Source: Lysinibacillus irui
GTDB lineage: Bacteria; Bacillota; Bacilli; Bacillales_A; Planococcaceae
Assembly (NCBI RefSeq): GCF_028877475.1
Contig: NZ_CP113527.1
Location: 2,969,501 to 3,033,500, forward strand
Reading direction: 5' to 3'
DNA: 64,000 nt
Part shown: positions 55,947 through 64,000 of the stretch, in pieces
How the letters are laid out: each line of letters opens with the position of its first letter
Position numbering within the stretch: position 1 is the stretch's first letter
The notes under the pieces: model-generated
Told to the model about the DNA's origin: nothing
Database searches by the model: none
What the model saw: the letters and a program-made list of their open reading frames with translations, nothing else
Made by a program: the position numbers and the translations under genes

Positions 55947-56230
55947 AGCTAATTTATAAGGATTTTGTTTTCCCTTTTCAAGAAACGAATTTAGAACGTA
56001 TCATTGACGGAAAATATTTCAAGGTTAATAAAAAAGACGATTCTCTTGCGATTCACGTACAACTGGATAACGAGCAAATGTTACTAGAGTTTTCAAAATC
56101 ATTAAAGGCTACATGTGGCTTCTTACGTGATCAAGAGACCGAACCTTATATTGGAACCTATATAGATTTACAAGTTTTTGTAGATGAGTTTAATAAGCGT
56201 TATAACTTAAATGCTGAAATAATTAGTTAA
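55943..56230 (+). CDS. Small acidic protein partner of HisA, 95 aa
   Basis: Starts at GTG 55943, overlapping the hisA stop (GTGA), so it is coupled. Reads MKLIYKDFVFPFQETNLERI and ends YIGTYIDLQVFVDEFNKRYN; alpha/beta in appearance, no cysteines in pairs except a single CGF. I do not recognise a family. It is followed by a terminator, so hisA and this gene form a two-gene unit. Confidence 0.65.
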   Translation: MKLIYKDFVFPFQETNLERIIDGKYFKVNKKDDSLAIHVQLDNEQMLLEFSKSLKATCGFLRDQETEPYIGTYIDLQVFVDEFNKRYNLNAEIIS

Positions 56231-56231
56231 A

Positions 56232-56260
56232 ATAAAGGGGCAACTCATTCCCCTTTGTTT
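56232..56260 (+). terminator. Terminator after the hisA unit
   Basis: AAAGGGG / CCCCTTT stem with a 9-nt loop followed by GTTT; short and moderate. Confidence 0.55.
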
Positions 56261-56444
56261 AATCCCCACTTCTCATCCTATTAATCCATTCTTGTCTTTC
56301 TGAAACCTTTTATTTGTAATGGGAGTTCTATATTGTATAGCATATAAGCGTATTGGAGTATCATCGCCTACTACATTAAAAGCTACATAAACGAACCATC
56401 GCACAAATAATAAGTATTTTACTAAGAGAAAGGATTTATGAGGT

Positions 56445-57173
56445 ATGAAAACCGAATTTGAAGTAAACTCTTTAAAGTCATTTCAAACTGAACTCACACG
56501 CTTCTTTTTAGCCTATAAATTTGCCCTACAAGAAGTGGAGACGAAAATTAATATCTTACAAGAAGAATTTAAGTTAATACACGAATATAATCCAATTGAG
56601 CATATATCGACACGTGTAAAAACACCAAAAAGTATTTTAGCGAAGATGATGAAAAAAGAGCTTCCTCCTTCAATGGAAGCCGTTCGTGAAAACATCCGTG
56701 ATATAGCAGGGGCTCGGATCACCTGTTCTTTTGTAGAGGATATTTACAAGGTAAGCGCCATGTTACAGGCGCAGCATGACATAGAGGTTGTAGAGGTAAA
56801 AGATTATATTGCCCATCCAAAAGAAAATGGTTACCAAAGCTTACATCTCATTATTAAAATCCCGATCTTTATGTCAGACCATATGGAAAAGGTTTATACA
56901 GAAATCCAAATTCGTACAATAGCAATGGATTTCTGGGCAAGCTTGGAACATAAAATTTATTATAAATATAACAAAGAAGTACCCGAGCATATACGAATTG
57001 AATTAAAAGAAGCCGCCCTACAAGCAGCTGAGTTAGATCGAAAAATGGAACGACTAAATAAAGAAATCAATATTTTAAAAGAAAATGAGACTGAGCCTTC
57101 ATTGTTAGATAGTACCCCTATCTCTCATTTAGCTAACTATTTAGCAGAATTTCCTAGCAAAAATAAAGAATAA
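56445..57173 (+). CDS. ywaC: Small alarmone (p)ppGpp synthetase, YwaC/RelP type
   Basis: 242 residues. RelA/SpoT synthetase motifs: YNPIEHISTRVKTPKSILAK, IRDIAGARITCSF, then IQIRTIAMDFWASLEHKIYY, which closely follow B. subtilis YwaC; this protein has an extra 30 residues after the core, ending in a flexible acidic tail. No hydrolase HD domain, so it only makes pppGpp/ppGpp. Alarmone synthesis under cell-wall stress is the known role of RelP-type enzymes. Start ATG 56445 after AGAAAGG. No operon partner; convergent with the MFS gene. Confidence 0.9.
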   Translation: MKTEFEVNSLKSFQTELTRFFLAYKFALQEVETKINILQEEFKLIHEYNPIEHISTRVKTPKSILAKMMKKELPPSMEAVRENIRDIAGARITCSFVEDIYKVSAMLQAQHDIEVVEVKDYIAHPKENGYQSLHLIIKIPIFMSDHMEKVYTEIQIRTIAMDFWASLEHKIYYKYNKEVPEHIRIELKEAALQAAELDRKMERLNKEINILKENETEPSLLDSTPISHLANYLAEFPSKNKE

Positions 57174-57180
57174 GATGATA

Positions 57181-57248
57181 AAAATCCACTTGGTGTTCTG
57201 CGAGAAAAATAAATCATGTTCCTTCCCGCAGAAGGTCAAGTGGATTTT
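57181..57248. terminator. Bidirectional terminator, ywaC and MFS gene
   Basis: AAAATCCACTTG / CAAGTGGATTTT outer arms and TTCTGCG / CGCAGAA inner arms separated by 24 nt of loop, flanked by T-runs on both strands; shared by convergent genes. Confidence 0.85.
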
Positions 57249-57257
57249 CCAATTAAA

Positions 57258-58694
57258 CTATGCTTTGGACTTTGTTGCTACAAAGAAAGAGAAAATCAGG
57301 GTACAAACTGCAAAAATAAGGGTAGCTATATATACATAGCTTACACCATTTGCAATAGTTTCCTTTAAAAAGCTAATTTCTTCTAGACTAAAGCCACCTT
57401 TTGCAAATTCCCCATTTAATTGAATTTCACCTTTGGCCAATGAAGCCATTTTTTCACTCGTTGCAAGGTTAAAAATCATCCCAAATAGAGCTGCGCCCAT
57501 TGCTTGACTAAATGTATTGGTAAATGAGTTCAAGCCTATAGATATACCAAGTTGCTTTGGATTGGCAACCTTTTGGATTGAAATCATTAACATCGGCATA
57601 ATAAAGCCCATACCCAATCCAATTAAGGAGGAACCAAAATAGGCACTGAAATCACTGGAGCCTTCAGATAATCTTGCAAGCAATAGTGTACCTATAACAA
57701 GCAAAATCGTTCCCATTTGAATAATGCGCTTATTCGTTAAACGTCCAATTAAATAACCAGCCAAAATGGAATTCACCGTCCAGAAAACTGACATCGGTGT
57801 TAATATTAAGCCTGCTTGTGTTGCATTTTTTCCAAGAACACTTTGTGCAAATATCGGTATATAAACTGTTACACCAATGACAATAGACATTGCGCTTAAT
57901 GTTAAGGCATTAATGACCATGAGTCGACCATTTTTAAACAGTGTTAATGGAATAATGGGTTCTTCAGCTCGTAGCTCTACCCAAATAAAAACACCTAAGA
58001 ATATAGCTGCGATTCCATACATAAGAATTGATTGACTTGATAACCAAGCCTGCGTTTTGCTGTTTTCAATTATGACAAATAACAACGCCACCATACCAAT
58101 AGTAAATAACATAGCACCGAGGTAATCAATTTTACGCTTTACGGCCTCAAGCTGTTCCTTATAATGTTTAGCTATTAAATAAATAGAAGCTAAGCCGAAT
58201 GGGATGTTAATGAAAAAGATAAAATGCCATGACACTTGGTCAACGATAAAGCCACCAAATAAAGGACCAACCACGCCAGACACGCCCCATACCATACTTA
58301 AATAGCTTTGTCCTTTGGCACGTTCTTTCTCAGATTTAAACAGCTCTCCAACCATCGTTAATGTGATTGGTAAAATGGAACCTGCACCAATCCCTTGGAT
58401 CGCACGAAACACAATTAATTGCTCCATCGATTGTGCTAAGCCACATAGCATGGAACCCGTTAAAAAAATAATGATTCCGATAATAATCATCCGTTTGCGA
58501 CCAAATAAATCGGCTAGCTTTCCAAAGATAATGGCGGCAATTGCAGAAGCCAGTAAATAAGCGGAATATATCCAGCTTATTAAGTCAACTCCTAATAAAT
58601 CAGCGGTAATACTTGGAATGGCTGTACTAACAATGGTACCTTCAATGGCAGCAAGTGCTGTTACAAGTAATAGTGCAGTAAATACTTTATTCAT
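57258..58694 (-). CDS. MFS multidrug efflux transporter, DHA2 (EmrB/QacA) type, 14 TM
   Basis: 478 residues with about 14 hydrophobic helices. Motif A is LADLFGRKRMIIIG (between TM2 and TM3); the TM5 motif C is seen as GVVGPLFGGF. The N-terminus VTALAAIEGTIVSTAIPSIT carries the acidic glutamate of the DHA2 N-terminal region. It exports lipophilic or cationic drugs by proton antiport; substrate is not decidable. The frame extends to 58724, but AAGGTGACA fits ATG 58694. A T-run hairpin is shared with ywaC. Confidence 0.88.
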   Translation of the reverse strand: MNKVFTALLLVTALAAIEGTIVSTAIPSITADLLGVDLISWIYSAYLLASAIAAIIFGKLADLFGRKRMIIIGIIIFLTGSMLCGLAQSMEQLIVFRAIQGIGAGSILPITLTMVGELFKSEKERAKGQSYLSMVWGVSGVVGPLFGGFIVDQVSWHFIFFINIPFGLASIYLIAKHYKEQLEAVKRKIDYLGAMLFTIGMVALLFVIIENSKTQAWLSSQSILMYGIAAIFLGVFIWVELRAEEPIIPLTLFKNGRLMVINALTLSAMSIVIGVTVYIPIFAQSVLGKNATQAGLILTPMSVFWTVNSILAGYLIGRLTNKRIIQMGTILLVIGTLLLARLSEGSSDFSAYFGSSLIGLGMGFIMPMLMISIQKVANPKQLGISIGLNSFTNTFSQAMGAALFGMIFNLATSEKMASLAKGEIQLNGEFAKGGFSLEEISFLKETIANGVSYVYIATLIFAVCTLIFSFFVATKSKA

Positions 58695-58813
58695 TTTGTC
58701 ACCTTTTCCTTTCCTGCATGACATACATTACCAAGTTTGAACTGAAAAGAAAAGAGGAAGGGATTATTTTTATGTAATAGATTGACGGTAACACCACCGA
58801 TTGAGATAAAATA

Positions 58814-58850
58814 CAAAAGCAGCAAGTTGTCAATTCGGCTCTTGCTGCTT
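58814..58850 (-). terminator. Terminator of yrrB
   Basis: AAGCAGCAAG / CTTGCTGCTT stem, followed by TTTTG on the minus strand, 8 bp past the yrrB stop. Confidence 0.8.
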
Positions 58851-58858
58851 AGCATGTA

Positions 58859-59518
58859 TTAGTTAAATCGTTGTGCAATCATATCGTAAATATAACGTGC
58901 TTGATCATATTCAGGCTCTAATGTAAATGCTTGTTTCAAATGATACATCGCATCTTCTGTTTGTTCTGTGGACACGGCATACAGTACACCTAAATTATAG
59001 TGTGCATCTGCATTATTCCAATCCTGCTCAATTAAAAGATCCAGTTCCTTCTTCCCTTCCTCAAACATTTCTAACGCACATAGCACAATGGCATAGGCTA
59101 ATCGAATCTGTGTATCTTCGGGAGCAAGCTCCACGGCACGTTGTAAATAAGGCAATGCCAATTTTGAATTTTCCATGCGTTCAAAACATTTGCCCATCAT
59201 ATAATAGACATCCGCGCCTTCAATATGATGCTTTAATGCTTGCTCATAAAGCTTCACTGCTTCATTATAGCGTTCTGCATTGTAATATAGATTGGCTAAA
59301 CCATAATAAGCTGTAGCCGCTGTTTCATCCACAGTAATGGCCTTCTGAAAGAAACGCTCAGCACGTTCTGTATCTTCGAGCACCGCTAATAGATTCCCAA
59401 AATTCACATATCCAATAGCATTTTCTGGCTCTGCTTCAATTGCTTTTGTAAATAATTGTGCAGCATCCTCATAACGTTTTTCTTGAAATGCTTGAATGCC
59501 TTGTTCATTAAAATTCAT
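58859..59518 (-). CDS. yrrB: Tetratricopeptide repeat protein YrrB
   Basis: 219 residues composed of about six TPR units, each with the W-x-G-Y/A-x-P pattern: FQEKRYEDAAQLFTKAIEAE, AIGYVNFGNLLAVLEDTERA, then YYGLANLYYNAERYNEAVKL and YNLGVLYAVSTEQTEDAMYH. YrrB likely scaffolds protein complexes and lies between recD2 and mnmA in B. subtilis, as here apart from inserted genes. GAGGTGAAG precedes ATG 59518. Confidence 0.9.
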   Translation of the reverse strand: MNFNEQGIQAFQEKRYEDAAQLFTKAIEAEPENAIGYVNFGNLLAVLEDTERAERFFQKAITVDETAATAYYGLANLYYNAERYNEAVKLYEQALKHHIEGADVYYMMGKCFERMENSKLALPYLQRAVELAPEDTQIRLAYAIVLCALEMFEEGKKELDLLIEQDWNNADAHYNLGVLYAVSTEQTEDAMYHLKQAFTLEPEYDQARYIYDMIAQRFN

Positions 59519-59542
59519 TCGTTCTTCACCTCTTATGTAGCG

Positions 59543-59586
59543 AAAGACTGCTTCTATGAAGCCAAGAGGCAGTAAAAGCAGTCTTA
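59543..59586 (-). terminator. Terminator of mnmA
   Basis: AAGACTGCTT / AAGCAGTCTT 10-bp stem with 22-nt loop past the mnmA stop. T-run is only three T, so it is a weaker candidate. Confidence 0.5.
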
Positions 59587-59593
59587 ACGCAAA

Positions 59594-60739
<1,146 letters not shown>

Positions 60740-60792
60740 CTATTTACAGTTCGTTCTTCAAAATTTGTAGAACATAACATTCGTTTCGCAAA

Positions 60793-61941
60793 TTATTTTT
60801 TAGCTAGTTTTTTCACAATTTGTGCCGTCTTCTCAGCTGCACTTCGAATATCATTTTCCGTTAAATCCTGACCAAAGCTAAATCGAATGGAGTTTCTTAA
60901 TTCCTCTGAACCTTGTCCAAACATAGCGACTAACACATGTGATGGATCAATTGATCCAGCAGTACATGCCGATCCACTCGATACACAAATTCCTGCTATA
61001 TCAAGATTTACTAAAAATGATTCTACTTCCATGCCATCAAAACTGATATTTAGAATATGCGGTAATGACTGCTCCTCATTGCCATTCACATGGAACGCTA
61101 ACTTTTCCTGTGAAAAAACATCAAGCATAATTTGCTTAAAGTGATTGTATAGTGAACGCTTTTCTTCACGCAACTCATTTGCAACTTGTACAGCTTTTGC
61201 AAAACCAATAATAGCTGGTATATTTTCAGTACCTGCGCGACGTTTTTTCTCTTGTGCGCCTCCTAAAGCATAACTCGCTAACGGTGTGCCCGTCTTTTGG
61301 TAAAGGAATCCAATTCCTTTAGGACCATTGATTTTATGAGCGGATACACTTAATAAATCAACTTGTAATTGGTCTACATCTATCGCCTCTAAGCCATAAG
61401 CCTGTACAGCATCTGTATGGAATGTAGCCTTATGATTACGCAATAGCTCACCAATTTCCGCAATAGGCTGAATCGTACCTACCTCATTATTACCATACAT
61501 AATCGTTACTAAAATGGTATCTTCACGGAGTGCTTTTTGGACATCCTCCACCGCTACACGTCCCATTTGGTCTACTGGTAAATAGGTCACGTCGAAGCCT
61601 TCCCGTTCAAGTTTTTCACAAGTATGTAACACCGCATGATGCTCAACTTGAGTTGTAATAATGTGTTTTCCTTCATTCGCACGGGCATAGACAGTCCCAA
61701 AGATAGCCGTATTATCAGCTTCCGTACCACCACTTGTTAAAATAATCTCCCCCGCCTGAGCACCAATGGAATTGGCTAATACCTCACGAGCATCGTCCAA
61801 ATATTTTCGTGCTTCTCGACCTGCTCCATGAATACTTGATGCGTTGCCAAATACTTGCTGCATAGCAGTTGTCATCGCTTCTATGACTTGGCCGTTCATC
61901 GGAGATGTGGCTGCATGATCGAGATAGATATATGAATTCAT
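60793..61941 (-). CDS. yrvO: Cysteine desulfurase YrvO
   Basis: 382 residues, class V aminotransferase fold. IYLDHAATSPMNGQVIEAM begins the protein, TSGGTEADN and HITTQVEHHAVLHTCEKL follow, VLVSVSAHKINGPKGIGFL-type lysine is seen in LSVSAHKINGPKGIG, and SGSACTAGSIDPSHVLVAM has the active cysteine. YrvO supplies persulfide to MnmA for tRNA 2-thiolation. It is preceded by a structured RNA candidate (61966-62069) and cymR. AAAAAGGAG precedes ATG 61941. Confidence 0.95.
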   Translation of the reverse strand: MNSYIYLDHAATSPMNGQVIEAMTTAMQQVFGNASSIHGAGREARKYLDDAREVLANSIGAQAGEIILTSGGTEADNTAIFGTVYARANEGKHIITTQVEHHAVLHTCEKLEREGFDVTYLPVDQMGRVAVEDVQKALREDTILVTIMYGNNEVGTIQPIAEIGELLRNHKATFHTDAVQAYGLEAIDVDQLQVDLLSVSAHKINGPKGIGFLYQKTGTPLASYALGGAQEKKRRAGTENIPAIIGFAKAVQVANELREEKRSLYNHFKQIMLDVFSQEKLAFHVNGNEEQSLPHILNISFDGMEVESFLVNLDIAGICVSSGSACTAGSIDPSHVLVAMFGQGSEELRNSIRFSFGQDLTENDIRSAAEKTAQIVKKLAKK

Positions 61942-61965
61942 GTTTAAAAAACTCCTTTTTGATAA

Positions 61966-62069
61966 AAAGCGCTGGAACCCACATTGATTATCATTCGCTT
62001 GTCAAAAGCATTCAGCTTGAAGTCCATTACTTCAACCAACATATGATAAGAATGGGGGAGCAGCGCTTT
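61966..62069 (-). ncRNA. Candidate structured RNA between cymR and yrvO (undescribed)
   Basis: Between the cymR stop (62082) and yrvO start (61941) the sequence folds as nested stems: outer AAAGCGCTG / CAGCGCTTT (9 bp, 61966-61974 with 62061-62069), then CCCACATT / AATGGGGG (one mismatch), TTATCAT / ATGATAA (7 bp, 61988-61994 with 62043-62049), enclosing a small GCTT / AAGC hairpin and TTGAAGT / ACTTCAA (7 bp, 62017-62023 with 62029-62035). On the minus strand, where cymR and yrvO are transcribed, the outer stem is directly followed by TTTTT. That is the form of a regulated terminator or a small RNA. I do not recognise a family. Confidence 0.55.
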
Positions 62070-62081
62070 AGCCTAAACATT

Positions 62082-62501
62082 TTAAATATAGAACATATAG
62101 CCTTCTGCTACATTTTCTTCTGTATATTGTGCTAAATCTTCAATTGTTGTTGTATCTAATACATTTTTTACCGCATCACGAATACGAAGCCATAGCTCTC
62201 GTTGTGGTGCTTCCTCATTTTCGATACCCTCTACAGGTTGAATCGGCCCTTCTAGTACACTAATAACATGGGCAGCTGAAATTTCGCTAGGTGGATTCGC
62301 TAGCATATAACCACCATAAGCACCACGTACACTTTTTACTAAGCCTGAATTACGAAGCGGGGACACTAATTGCTCTAAATATGCTTCAGAAAGCTCTTTT
62401 TCCGCAGCAATTTTACGCAATGGAATAGGTCCTTCCCCATAATGCTTTGCTAATTCAATCATAATCGTAAGCCCATAACGGCCCTTTGTTGAAATTTTCA
62501 T
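62082..62501 (-). CDS. cymR: Rrf2-family cysteine metabolism repressor CymR
   Basis: 139 residues, as B. subtilis CymR (138). MKISTKGRYGLTIMIELAKH is the Rrf2 N-terminus, LSEAYLEQLVSPLRNSGLVK the wing/helix region, and GAYGGYMLANPPSEISAAHV follows. It lacks the Fe-S cysteines of IscR, as CymR does. CymR represses sulfur assimilation genes together with cysteine synthase CysK. The frame extends to 62540; GAGGGTGAT sets ATG 62501. It is followed by yrvO-mnmA in the same direction. Confidence 0.93.
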   Translation of the reverse strand: MKISTKGRYGLTIMIELAKHYGEGPIPLRKIAAEKELSEAYLEQLVSPLRNSGLVKSVRGAYGGYMLANPPSEISAAHVISVLEGPIQPVEGIENEEAPQRELWLRIRDAVKNVLDTTTIEDLAQYTEENVAEGYMFYI

Positions 62502-62706
62502 TTTATCACCCTCAATTAGTCTAGTCAAAAATACTACCAACAGTATATCATAATCTCCTCTTGAAGAACTCGGAAATACACCTAGAAGGATATGATATAC
62601 TAATAAATGCGATTCTTACTCGTTCAAAAATGACCATCAGCGCTTTATTTTAACGTAAAAACATGGTCGAAGCAAAACATGACAACGACTGAAAGGGGGA
62701 ATTATT

Positions 62707-63987
62707 ATGCACAATGAACCACTCGCTTTTCGAATGCGTCCTTTAACCCTTGATGAGATTGTTGGTCATCAGGATTTCATTGGTCCCAACACAGCCCTTT
62801 ATAAAATGATTCAAAACGAACATGTACCTTCGATGTTGCTATACGGAGAGCCCGGCATTGGTAAAACATCTATCGCGAATGCTATTGCAGGAAGCTCAAA
62901 GCTCCCTTTCTTTGCACTGAATGCAACTCGTGCTGGTAAAAAAGATGTGGAAGATATTGTACAAGAAGCTAGAATTTCCGGAAAAGTACTCCTTTTTTTA
63001 GATGAGATTCATCGTTTCAATAAATTACAGCAGGATACTTTATTACCACATGTTGAAAACGGCTCCATTGTATTGATTGGTGCTACAACGGAAAATCCTT
63101 ACCATGATGTGAATCCAGCTATCCGTTCACGTTGTGGGGAGATTTATCAACTAAAACGGCTAACAAAAGATCATTTAATTGAGCTTATAAAAAAAGCTCT
63201 AGCGGATGAAAAACGAGGCCTTGGTAAATATCATTTTGCATTAACTGATGCTCAAATCGAACAAATTGCTGGAGCAGCTAATGGAGATGCACGAAAGGCA
63301 TTGACTTTACTTGAATCTATTTACTATGCAAGCGATGAGGTGGATGGGCAAGCCATTGCAGCTGACCACATCATTGAGCACCTCATTAGCCGCATTGGTG
63401 TTTATGGCGATAAAAAAGGTTCTCATTTTTATAATTTACTATCTGCCTTGCAAAAATCTGTACGAGGTAGTGACACAAATGCCGCTTTATATTATTTAGC
63501 GCATTTATTAGAAACAGGTGATTTAGTAGCTGTCTGCAGACGACTCCTTGTTATGGCCTACGAAGACATAGGTTTAGCCAATCCTGAAGTCGGCCCTCAT
63601 ATGTTGGCAGCAGTCCAAGCAGCAGAACGACTCGGATTACCAGAAGCGCGAATACCACTTGCAAGTGCTGTTATTGAAATGTGTTTATCATCCAAATCCA
63701 ATTCCGCTATTGCTGCAATTGATGCTGCCATAACGGCCATTCATGAAGGGAGAACAGGTGATATTCCACACCATTTACGCGATGCTCATTATGAAGGTGC
63801 GAAAGATTTAGGGCATGTCGGCTACCAATACCCACATAACACGCCGATTGGCACTTTTGGCGGTTGGGTGGATCAGCAATATTTACCCGATGAGCTTGTA
63901 GGAACAGAATTTTATAAACCGGTGATTGCTGGTGAAGAAAAACGAATGGCAGGCATTTACGAAAAGCTCAAATCATTTCATCAATAA
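62707..63987 (+). CDS. rarA: Replication-associated recombination protein A (RarA/MgsA)
   Basis: 426 residues, AAA+ ATPase close to the RuvB/clamp-loader group. Walker A is GEPGIGKTSIANAI, Walker B LLFLDEIHRFNKLQQDTLLP, sensor I ATTENPYHDVNPAIRSRCG, and the C-terminal domain has KSVRGSDTNAALYYLAHLLE and YEDIGLANPEVGPHMLAA. It acts at stalled forks. GAAAGGGGG precedes ATG 62707; the start and stop are inside the window. It is divergent from cymR, as in B. subtilis. Confidence 0.96.
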   Translation: MHNEPLAFRMRPLTLDEIVGHQDFIGPNTALYKMIQNEHVPSMLLYGEPGIGKTSIANAIAGSSKLPFFALNATRAGKKDVEDIVQEARISGKVLLFLDEIHRFNKLQQDTLLPHVENGSIVLIGATTENPYHDVNPAIRSRCGEIYQLKRLTKDHLIELIKKALADEKRGLGKYHFALTDAQIEQIAGAANGDARKALTLLESIYYASDEVDGQAIAADHIIEHLISRIGVYGDKKGSHFYNLLSALQKSVRGSDTNAALYYLAHLLETGDLVAVCRRLLVMAYEDIGLANPEVGPHMLAAVQAAERLGLPEARIPLASAVIEMCLSSKSNSAIAAIDAAITAIHEGRTGDIPHHLRDAHYEGAKDLGHVGYQYPHNTPIGTFGGWVDQQYLPDELVGTEFYKPVIAGEEKRMAGIYEKLKSFHQ

Positions 63988-64000
63988 AAGCACAAAAGCA

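Overview
The window is a low-GC Firmicute chromosome segment, most likely from an endospore-forming member of the Planococcaceae close to Lysinibacillus. The evidence is spore genes (spoIIP, gpr, sigK and a BclB-like spore-surface protein), AGGAGGTG-type ribosome binding sites, frequent TTG starts, and gene order that follows the Bacillus subtilis yqe/yrr/yrv regions. The genus is inferred from recall of protein sequences, not from a search.

Layout. Positions 1-12,600 are accessory: a truncated chrA, a membrane-anchored unknown, nrnB, a polysaccharide deacetylase, a PLP decarboxylase overlapping a chemoreceptor, yqeY, a 21-bp repeat array (7711-8097), an oxidoreductase, a VOC protein, a SUKH protein and two acetyltransferases. 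Positions 12,600-14,760 are a graveyard of a mobile element (replication-relaxation and integrase relics, an unidentified membrane-protein relic) around an intact BclB-like gene. Positions 14,779-25,224 hold lepA, a PP2C-like protein, a HIT protein, an OatA-like acetyltransferase, spoIIP, gpr, rpsT, an IS200-type relic, holA and yqzM. Positions 25,253-34,090 are the competence and housekeeping run comEC-comEB-comEA, then yqeM-rsfS-yqeK-nadD-yhbY-aroE-yqeH-yqeG, all on the minus strand and often overlapping. Next come divergent psd/pssA and an uninterrupted sigK. Positions 36,470-49,139 carry mtnN-yrrS-greA-udk-two U32 peptidases-yrrM-mltG, two DUF1292 genes flanking a second 21-bp repeat array (44,631-45,230), then ruvX-ireB-alaS under a T-box. 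Positions 49,539-63,987 hold corA under an M-box magnesium riboswitch with a small leader ORF, an HpaB-like hydroxylase, recD2, a eukaryotic-type HisA with a small partner gene, a YwaC-type alarmone synthetase, an MFS exporter, yrrB, mnmA, yrvO, a structured intergenic RNA candidate, cymR and rarA.

The most unusual signals are three. (1) Two separate intergenic arrays, of 18 and 29 units, carry a GAGCG core repeated at exactly 21 bp (two helical turns) while the spacer sequences differ. (2) A nested, multi-stem RNA candidate ending in a U-tract lies between cymR and yrvO. (3) An M-box/corA leader encodes a 31-codon ORF ending in a perfect 11-bp hairpin. comEC also appears to start at an ATT codon.

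Starts: in several genes the longest reading frame begins at a GTG that is really the end of the Shine-Dalgarno AGGAGGTG. I moved those starts to the next properly spaced codon and say so in each entry.
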